Assembly (NCBI GenBank): GCA_002938255.1
Contig: PTLB01000004.1
Coordinates: forward strand, 1-33,234
DNA length: 33,234 bases
Direction of reading: 5' to 3'
Source: Alphaproteobacteria bacterium MarineAlpha5_Bin3
Lineage (GTDB): Bacteria; Pseudomonadota; Alphaproteobacteria; HIMB59; GCA-002718135
The position numbers were made by a program, and so were the translations under genes. How positions within the stretch are numbered: position 1 is the stretch's first letter; every line of letters begins with the position of its first letter. The notes below the pieces were generated by a model. It saw nothing but the letters and a program-made list of their open reading frames with translations. It was not told the DNA's origin and did not search any database. Of the stretch, positions 27,540 through 33,234 are shown piece after piece.

Positions 27540-28771
27540 AGATTCAATCAGTAAGAGGAACGCACGACCTTTATGCCCAACAGCTAGAAAAATTCAAATT
27601 TATTATAGAAATTGTTAATACATACGCACATATATATGATTTTAATGAAATCATAACACCTATCTTTGAGCTTACTGAGCTTTTTCTAAAACCTTTGGGT
27701 GAGCATAGTGATGTAGTATTAAAAGAAATGTATACATTTGATGATCGTAACAATTCATCTTTAACCTTAAGACCTGAATATACAACGCCCATAATTAGGG
27801 CAGCTATTTCAAATAATCTTTTAGAAAGGTTGCCAACCAAACTATATGGAATTGGACCAATGTTTAGACGAGAAAGACCTCAAAAAGGTAGATTTAGGCA
27901 ATTTAATCAAATAAATTTTGAAATATTGGGAACGAATGACATGGCAGCCGATGTAGAATTAATTTTATTAGCAGATGATATTTTGAAAAAAATTTTTCTT
28001 AATAAAAAAATTAAATTAGTAATTAATTCATTAGGAGATAAGGATACTTTAAAAAAATTTAAGCATTATTTAAGTGTTTACTTTAAAAAAAATAAATCTA
28101 AATTATCTATAGATTCTCTGAATAGAATTGAATCAAATCCTCTAAGAATACTAGATTCTAAAAATAAAAATGATAATGATGTTAGTCAAGAAGCTCCTAA
28201 AATATCGGATTTTTACTCAGAAGAGGCCAAAAATAAATTTGAGGATATAAAAAATTTATTAACAAATCGTTCAGTAGAATTTGAGGTAAACCATAGTCTT
28301 GTTAGAGGGCTTGATTACTATTGTCATACTGTATTTGAATTTAAATCAAATGAATTAGGGTCACAAGATACGCTCATCGGAGGTGGACGTTATGACGGAT
28401 TAACTAAAACCTTGGGAGGCCCAGATATACCGGGAGTTGGTTGGGCTGGAGGTGTTGAGAGAATTATGATGTTAATTGAAAAAGATATTAAAGTTCAGCA
28501 AAAAATTCATCTGGTTGTGATGAAGGAAGATTTTAGATCTTATGGTTTAGATATATTAAATAAATTGAGAAAAAATAATATCCCTGTTTTTTTTGATTAT
28601 AAATATAATTTAAAAAAATCTTTATCCTTTGCTAATAATGTGAATGCCAGATATGCAATTATTATTGGTGAAGAAGAAGTTAAAAAACATTCTTATACAA
28701 TAAAAGATTTAAAAAAAAATACACAAAAAACTATTTTACTTGACCCATTAATTTCATTGTTAAAATTATGA
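27536..28771 (+). CDS. hisS: Histidyl-tRNA synthetase
   Basis: Class II synthetase of 411 aa. N-terminal [15 protein letters not shown], motif 2 [20 protein letters not shown], the histidine-specific [15 protein letters not shown], and motif 3 region [10 protein letters not shown] with [13 protein letters not shown]. The C-terminal anticodon-binding domain (from about 320) is present ([19 protein letters not shown]). Overlaps ispG before it and prfA after it by 4 bp each (ATGA). Confidence 0.97.
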   Translation: MKIQSVRGTHDLYAQQLEKFKFIIEIVNTYAHIYDFNEIITPIFELTELFLKPLGEHSDVVLKEMYTFDDRNNSSLTLRPEYTTPIIRAAISNNLLERLPTKLYGIGPMFRRERPQKGRFRQFNQINFEILGTNDMAADVELILLADDILKKIFLNKKIKLVINSLGDKDTLKKFKHYLSVYFKKNKSKLSIDSLNRIESNPLRILDSKNKNDNDVSQEAPKISDFYSEEAKNKFEDIKNLLTNRSVEFEVNHSLVRGLDYYCHTVFEFKSNELGSQDTLIGGGRYDGLTKTLGGPDIPGVGWAGGVERIMMLIEKDIKVQQKIHLVVMKEDFRSYGLDILNKLRKNNIPVFFDYKYNLKKSLSFANNVNARYAIIIGEEEVKKHSYTIKDLKKNTQKTILLDPLISLLKL

Positions 28772-29844
28772 AGGATTTTAATTTCCAGCTTGATGCTATT
28801 TTAAAGAAATATAAAGAAATAGAAAAACAATTGTCTAACCAAGCTGTTTTGGAAAGAAATAAACTTATTGAATTGAACAAGAAATACTCTGAATTAACAT
28901 CAATAGTTGAGGTAATAAATAGGTTTAATGGCTATAAACAAGATTTATTAAATTTAAATGAACTACTTAAGGATGCTGATTCATCAATTAGAGAAATGGC
29001 AGAAGCAGAGATCAAGGAGAAAAACGACCAACTAAAGTTAATAGAGGTCGAATTACTTAAATCTTTAATTCCAAAAGATGTTAATGATGAAAAAAATTCA
29101 ATATTAGAAATCAGAGCTGGCACAGGTGGTGTCGAAGCATCCTTATTTGCTGCTGATTTATTCACTATGTACCAAAAATATTCGGAATTAAATTCCTGGA
29201 AATTTGATATTTTATCAATTTCAGAGACCGGCCTGAAAGGTATTAAGGAAGCCATATGCAATATCTCTGGAAGAAATGTATTCTCGAAAATGAAATTTGA
29301 GTCAGGCGTGCATCGTGTTCAACGTGTGCCAGCTACAGAAAATAGTGGAAGAGTCCATACATCTGCAGCAACAGTAGCAGTTTTACCTGAAGCAGAAGAA
29401 ATTGATGTAAAAATCGAAGAGAAAGATTTGCGCATAGATGTTTTTCGTTCAAGTGGTCCAGGAGGTCAATCAGTTAACACAACGGACAGTGCCGTGAGAA
29501 TTACTCATATTCCAACAGGTCTAGTTGTATCTCAGCAAGATGAGAAATCACAACATAAAAATAAAGCAAAAGCTTTAAAAATTCTAAGATCGCGTGTTTT
29601 AGATAAAGAAATTCAATTAAAAGACCAAGAGAGAGCAAAGGATAGGAAGTCACAAGTAGGTACCGGTGACAGATCTGAAAGAATTAGAACCTATAATTTT
29701 CCTCAGGGTCGCGTTTCCGATCATCGAATAAATCTTACATTGTACAATTTAAGTGAAATACTTGAAGGACAGTTAGACGAATTAATTATTCCGTTATGTG
29801 CGGAAGCAGAGTCAAAAAAATTATCAGAACTTAATAATGAATAG
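28768..29844 (+). CDS. prfA: Peptide chain release factor 1
   Basis: Recognises UAA and UAG and triggers peptide release. The 358-aa protein has the helical N-terminal domain, the RF1 anticodon-like tripeptide PAT in [18 protein letters not shown], and the catalytic GGQ loop in [20 protein letters not shown]. The tripeptide distinguishes it from RF2 (SPF). TAG ends this gene itself. Overlaps hisS by 4 bp and prmC by 8 bp. Confidence 0.98.
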   Translation: MKDFNFQLDAILKKYKEIEKQLSNQAVLERNKLIELNKKYSELTSIVEVINRFNGYKQDLLNLNELLKDADSSIREMAEAEIKEKNDQLKLIEVELLKSLIPKDVNDEKNSILEIRAGTGGVEASLFAADLFTMYQKYSELNSWKFDILSISETGLKGIKEAICNISGRNVFSKMKFESGVHRVQRVPATENSGRVHTSAATVAVLPEAEEIDVKIEEKDLRIDVFRSSGPGGQSVNTTDSAVRITHIPTGLVVSQQDEKSQHKNKAKALKILRSRVLDKEIQLKDQERAKDRKSQVGTGDRSERIRTYNFPQGRVSDHRINLTLYNLSEILEGQLDELIIPLCAEAESKKLSELNNE

Positions 29845-30688
29845 TTTTTTACAGGACAATCTTAACTTATTACAAAACAAAAATATTCCATGTCCAGAAT
29901 TAGAACTACGAGTTTTGTTAAATAAAACTTCAGTTATAGATAAAGAAATTATATTTAGTAATTTTGAATTAAATTCCATTGACCTTAAAGCTTTTCACCA
30001 AGCAATAAAAAGAAGAGCAAATAACGAACCTATATCTAAGATATTTAATGAAAAAAAATTTTGGAAATATAGTTTTTTTGTTAATAAGAACGTGCTTGAT
30101 CCCAGACCAGAGACAGAATTAGTCATAGAAAAGGTCATCAAATATTTTCCAAAAAAAGATGAAAAATTAAAAATTTTAGATATATGCACAGGTTCAGGAT
30201 GCCTGGCAATTTCTCTGGCTAGAGAATACAGAAATGCAAAAATAACAGCAACTGATATTTCTTCCGATGCTTTAAAAGTAGCTCAAATAAATGCAAATAA
30301 ACTGTGTAGCGATAAAGAAATTCAATTTGTTAAATGTAACTTGATAAAAAATATAGATACATATGATATTATAGTTTCAAATCCACCCTACCTATCAGAT
30401 TTAGAGTATAAAAAAACAACAAAAGAAATTCAATCATATGAACCAAAAATAGCCTTAATCGGGGGAATTGATGGCTTGAAATTTTATAGAAATATTGCAA
30501 ACTTTTTAACTGAAATTTTATCTTCAACCTCTATCGTATTTATAGAAATCGGTAACAATCAGGCTAAAGAGGTGATGAAAATTTTTAAGAGCAAAAAAAT
30601 TAAATGTCTAGAATTAGCAAAAGATATTCAACAATTAAATCGTTTATTAATATTACAAAAAAATCAATACAAAATAAATGTTGATTAA
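29837..30688 (+). CDS. prmC: Release factor glutamine N5-methyltransferase
   Basis: Methylates the glutamine of the GGQ loop in release factors. I start at the ATG at 29837 ([23 protein letters not shown], 283 aa), overlapping prfA by 8 bp; an upstream ATG at 29798 would add residues unlike the family. Shows [17 protein letters not shown] motif [27 protein letters not shown], and the catalytic NPPY in [11 protein letters not shown]. Its product acts on the protein made by the gene directly before it. Confidence 0.96.
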   Translation: MNSFLQDNLNLLQNKNIPCPELELRVLLNKTSVIDKEIIFSNFELNSIDLKAFHQAIKRRANNEPISKIFNEKKFWKYSFFVNKNVLDPRPETELVIEKVIKYFPKKDEKLKILDICTGSGCLAISLAREYRNAKITATDISSDALKVAQINANKLCSDKEIQFVKCNLIKNIDTYDIIVSNPPYLSDLEYKKTTKEIQSYEPKIALIGGIDGLKFYRNIANFLTEILSSTSIVFIEIGNNQAKEVMKIFKSKKIKCLELAKDIQQLNRLLILQKNQYKINVD

Positions 30689-30780
30689 TTAATGAATTTA
30701 TATACTAGTGTAGACAGATTATATAGTTGAAAACTAAATTGGTAATTTTAAAGTTTTCTGATTAATTTTAACAGTAGTAT

Positions 30781-31236
30781 ATGTACATAAAAAAAAATGC
30801 GCGAGTGACGTTTAGATCAAATAGAAGATCGAATTTTAAACGAAATAATAACTATTCTGGTAATAAGCCAAGAAATAAAGGCAATGTTATGCAGCTATAT
30901 AATAAATATCTAAAACTTGCTAAAGAGTTTTCGTCTTCTGGAGATAGGATACAGTCAGAATATTATTATCAATTTACAGATCACTATTATCGATTAATGT
31001 TAGAGTTGGGCATTACTCTTGAAGACAATGAGACAACACAAGATAATAAAATTTCTAGTGATGTAAATCATGAGAATCAGATTTCTAACGAAAATAACAA
31101 TGAAAAAAATGATTCCGAAGTCAATGATTTCAATGAAACATCTGATAGTGATGATGTCGATTCAATTGAGTCAATCCCTTTTATGGCTGAACCAGCTAAA
31201 AAAAAATCAACTAAAGCAAAAAAGGCATCTGCCTAA
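30781..31236 (+). CDS. DUF4167 family protein
   Basis: Protein of 151 aa with a basic N-terminus rich in Arg and Asn (FRSNRRSNFKRNNNYSGNK), the DUF4167 core (VMQLYNKYLKLAKEFSSSGDRIQSEYYYQFTDHYYRLM, split here by the usual helix pair) and an acidic Asn/Asp/Glu-rich tail closing with a Lys/Ala-rich end. Function unknown; the basic head suggests nucleic acid or ribosome contact. It commonly follows prmC in Alphaproteobacteria. Its stop directly abuts the convergent M23 gene's stop. The 92-bp gap before it is AT-rich without a clear promoter. Confidence 0.88.
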   Translation: MYIKKNARVTFRSNRRSNFKRNNNYSGNKPRNKGNVMQLYNKYLKLAKEFSSSGDRIQSEYYYQFTDHYYRLMLELGITLEDNETTQDNKISSDVNHENQISNENNNEKNDSEVNDFNETSDSDDVDSIESIPFMAEPAKKKSTKAKKASA

Positions 31237-32571
31237 TCACTCATATAGGGTAAACAGATATTTTGCATAAATAGCTTTAGTTTCATCTTTAAATCTTTCA
31301 AGTTCACTTCCCGATAATATTTTGCCAGAGGGTAATTTCATTTTCATTGGATTTATTTGTTTATTTTGAAACAAGATTTCGTAATGAAGATGAGGTCCCG
31401 TGGAACTTCCTGTACTACCAACGTAACCAATAATATCTCCCTGATTAACTCTTTTGCCTTTGGATACCCCTTTTTGGAAGCCTAATAAATGTGCGTACAC
31501 TGTTTTGTATGCGTTATTGTGGCGAATACGAATATATTTTCCATACCCTCCGTTATGACTCGCATACTCAATTATACCATTACCTCCAGCATAGACAGGA
31601 GTGCCCTTGGGAGCAGCAAAATCTACCCCTTTGTGCATTTTACTGTAACCAAGAATAGGATGTTTTCTCATTCCAAAATTAGACGATAATCGAGCTCCAT
31701 CAATAGGAGTTTTCAATATTGATTTTTTAACATTTTTTCCCTGTTGATTGAAATAATCAAAAAATCCATCGTCAGTTTTAAATTGGAAATATTCTAAGGT
31801 ATTATTTTGGAGTTTCAGATTGATATATTGTATATCTCCATAGGTAATATTTTTTCTTTCATCATTAAACAACTCTTCGTAAGAAATAGAAAATTTTGTA
31901 TTTTTTTGAATATCTCTCTGAAAATCTATATCAAAGCTATATAATCGTATTGCATCTGTTAAAATTTTTAATGGAATACCAGATTTTATCCCATCTTCAT
32001 ATAAAGATGAAAAAATAGTGAATTCTGATGAAATAGTTTCTTTAGTAATACTAATTTTTTCTTTCGATAAAGAAATAGAACCATTTGATACAATAATTAT
32101 TAGGTCAGTTGAAAAACTAATTGGTAGGACTATTTTATTAGTATTGTTCTCTTCATCCTTATAAAAATATATTTTTTGTCCTATACCAAGATTACGTAAA
32201 TTATATACTTTATTCAACTCTTCAATTATTGAATTTTTAATTCTATTATTATGAAAGAATGGATCAATGATTTTGGAAAATGTATCATTTTTTTTGACAG
32301 TGATAATTATTTTTTTTACCTTTTGTTTTTCATTTTCGTGAATATTTTGAGTTACAAATAAATTTTTTTCTTCATTTATATCTTTATTGATATGTAATTT
32401 TTCTTCATTAGACTCAGTATTATTCTTTAAATCGCTTGGTACATATAATTTTTTTTCATCTAAAGTTAAATCTTTTAAAATTTTATTACCATTAAAAATA
32501 TAAAAAATACCAACAAATAAAAATATAATAGTTACGATATATTTAATAGAATTTAAAATCTTAATTGCCAT
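31237..32571 (-). CDS. M23 family metallopeptidase (LytM type)
   Basis: Predicted cell-wall endopeptidase of 444 aa. A single N-terminal membrane helix (IKYIVTIIFLFVGIFYIF, about 8-26) anchors it with the rest outside. A central region with KKNDTFSKIIDPFF and LNKVYNLRNLGIGQKIYFY resembles the LysM/OapA-type domains of MepM/Csd3 proteins. The C-terminal LytM domain has zinc ligands H313 and D317 (MHKGVDFAAPKGTPVYA) and the H-x-H of STGPHLHYEILF near residue 395, with YAHLLGF between, so it should be active. The flavin reductase-like gene lies 16 bp upstream. Confidence 0.94.
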   Translation of the reverse strand: MAIKILNSIKYIVTIIFLFVGIFYIFNGNKILKDLTLDEKKLYVPSDLKNNTESNEEKLHINKDINEEKNLFVTQNIHENEKQKVKKIIITVKKNDTFSKIIDPFFHNNRIKNSIIEELNKVYNLRNLGIGQKIYFYKDEENNTNKIVLPISFSTDLIIIVSNGSISLSKEKISITKETISSEFTIFSSLYEDGIKSGIPLKILTDAIRLYSFDIDFQRDIQKNTKFSISYEELFNDERKNITYGDIQYINLKLQNNTLEYFQFKTDDGFFDYFNQQGKNVKKSILKTPIDGARLSSNFGMRKHPILGYSKMHKGVDFAAPKGTPVYAGGNGIIEYASHNGGYGKYIRIRHNNAYKTVYAHLLGFQKGVSKGKRVNQGDIIGYVGSTGSSTGPHLHYEILFQNKQINPMKMKLPSGKILSGSELERFKDETKAIYAKYLFTLYE

Positions 32572-32587
32572 AATGGATAAATTATAA

Positions 32588-33052
32588 TTATAGGTAATTA
32601 GAATTAAGATAAACTAAAGGTCTAAGTTTTGTGTTTATTTGTCCCTCCAATATTTTACAAATAAAAATTATATGGTCACCATGACTAAAAGTTTTATTAT
32701 TTTTACAATTAAGATTGGCTACAGATCCTTCTATTAAAGGAATATTATTCTTACTAAGAAAAAATTTTGTATCCCCCCACTTTGGTTTTAATTTTGAAAA
32801 GAAAATAGATAATTTTTTTTGCTTTCTCGAAAGAATATTAATTCCAAAAAATGAGGATTTTGTATAATCTTTCAAAGAAGAAGATTGTTTTTCCAGAGAG
32901 AATAATACTAAAGGAGGGTTAAGTGATACTGATGCAAATGAGTTAACAGTTTTGCCAAAATAATTATTATTATTATTTATTGTAATTATTGCCACCCCTG
33001 TGGGGAATTTGCTCATTACAGATTTAAAAAGAGAAGAATTAATTTTTTTCAT
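32588..33052 (-). CDS. Flavin reductase-like domain protein
   Basis: Protein of 154 aa in the HpaC/flavin reductase-like FMN-binding family: FKSVMSKFPTGVAIITI at the start, TVNSFASVSLNPPLVLFSLEKQSSS (broken here as the usual FMN-binding loop), FGINILSRKQ, and a C-terminal HGDHIIFICKILEGQ. Members either supply reduced flavin to a monooxygenase or bind FMN for other redox work; no monooxygenase is next to it, so the partner is unknown. Precedes the M23 gene in the same direction by 16 bp. Confidence 0.88.
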   Translation of the reverse strand: MKKINSSLFKSVMSKFPTGVAIITINNNNNYFGKTVNSFASVSLNPPLVLFSLEKQSSSLKDYTKSSFFGINILSRKQKKLSIFFSKLKPKWGDTKFFLSKNNIPLIEGSVANLNCKNNKTFSHGDHIIFICKILEGQINTKLRPLVYLNSNYL

Positions 33053-33085
33053 TAATTATATTGTACATTTAAAAAATGATATAGT

Positions 33086-33127
33086 TTGTATAGATTTATT
33101 ATTATATTAGAATATTTAATTTATAAT
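33086..33127 (+). promoter_or_regulatory. Candidate promoter of tRNA-Val
   Basis: Two overlapping possibilities: TTGTAT (33086-33091) with TAGAAT (33108-33113) at a 16-bp spacing, or a perfect TATAAT at 33122-33127 with a weak TTATTA 17 bp upstream. The first leaves a short leader for RNase P to remove; the second would start almost at the mature 5' end. The region is so AT-rich that chance matches are expected. Confidence 0.35.
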
Positions 33128-33134
33128 TTTTTAT

Positions 33135-33209
33135 GGGTGCGTAGCTCAGCGGTAGAGTACTGCCTCGACACGGCAGGGGTCACAGGTTCAAATCCTGTCG
33201 CACCCACCA
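33135..33209 (+). tRNA. tRNA-Val(GAC)
   Basis: Complete cloverleaf: acceptor GGGTGCG/CGCACCC, D-stem GCTC/GAGT, anticodon stem CTGCC/GGCAG with loop TCGACAC (anticodon GAC at 33167-33169), five-base variable loop, T-stem ACAGG/CCTGT with loop TTCAAAT, discriminator A and encoded CCA. All stems pair. Position 33, before the anticodon, is C instead of the nearly universal T (see findings). Confidence 0.95.
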
Positions 33210-33234
33210 TTTATCTAAAGAAATCCTCACTCAT

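Noticed and set aside
33211-33234. C-terminal end of a leftward gene at the right edge (MSEDFFR then TAA)
   Set aside because: Only seven codons are visible, too few to separate from chance.
1-33234. CRISPR arrays, insertion sequences, prophage or toxin-antitoxin genes
   Set aside because: I saw no spaced direct repeats, transposase, integrase or phage genes, or toxin-antitoxin-like small gene pairs on either strand.

Overview
The window reads as about 33 kb of chromosome from an AT-rich, free-living Alphaproteobacterium (roughly 30% G+C judged by eye, standard code with TAA, TGA and TAG stops). Lineage evidence is the class I lysyl-tRNA synthetase, the bolA / J-protein / cobS / cobT / corC / aroB / aroK / accA neighbourhood, the secA-argJ and DUF1178-ubiG-lysC pairs, and a prmC-DUF4167 pair, all familiar alphaproteobacterial arrangements. 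AT content and compact overlapping genes suggest a streamlined marine type (SAR11-like or a similar AT-rich group), but the species cannot be fixed from the sequence.

Layout. (1) 1-6000: a fragment of an upstream gene; a leftward pair of heme A synthase (cox15) and a DUF6134-like secreted protein; divergent from it a rightward run marR-lysK-pyrD-HAD phosphatase. The marR-cox15 gap holds two perfect copies of a 12-bp palindrome, a strong candidate MarR operator. (2) 6000-8300: rpmB, then a queuosine pair, a VUT-family precursor transporter overlapping tgt. (3) 8300-14820, mostly leftward: aroK-aroB, a CorC/HlyC-type membrane CBS protein, and a J-domain protein-cobS-cobT run of overlapping genes, with bolA diverging from the J-protein gene. 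No cobN is present here. (4) 14900-17853 rightward: a 42-aa membrane peptide gene, a 625-aa exported helical-repeat protein with an acidic 9-residue tandem repeat, and accA, joined by 4-bp and 1-bp overlaps. (5) secA leftward and argJ rightward, divergent. (6) 21673-22637: a degraded patch with a tRNA-Gly(GCC) 3' remnant and a frameshifted NDUFAF5/BioC-like methyltransferase, followed by an unrecognised 157-aa gene and DUF1178. (7) ubiG (leftward) divergent from lysC, rodZ-like, ispG, hisS, prfA, prmC and DUF4167 (rightward; ispG-hisS-prfA-prmC overlap end to end). (8) An M23 endopeptidase and a flavin reductase-like gene (leftward), and a tRNA-Val(GAC).

Most genes are housekeeping: heme A, pyrimidine, shikimate, isoprenoid, arginine, aspartate-family, fatty acid and ubiquinone synthesis, secretion, translation and its termination, and envelope upkeep. 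The parts that merit a second look are the twin MarR palindromes, the J-protein/CobS/CobT/BolA module lacking its usual catalytic partner here, the decayed tRNA-Gly and methyltransferase patch, the small-peptide/625-aa exported protein pair, and an unusual C33 in the tRNA-Val anticodon loop.
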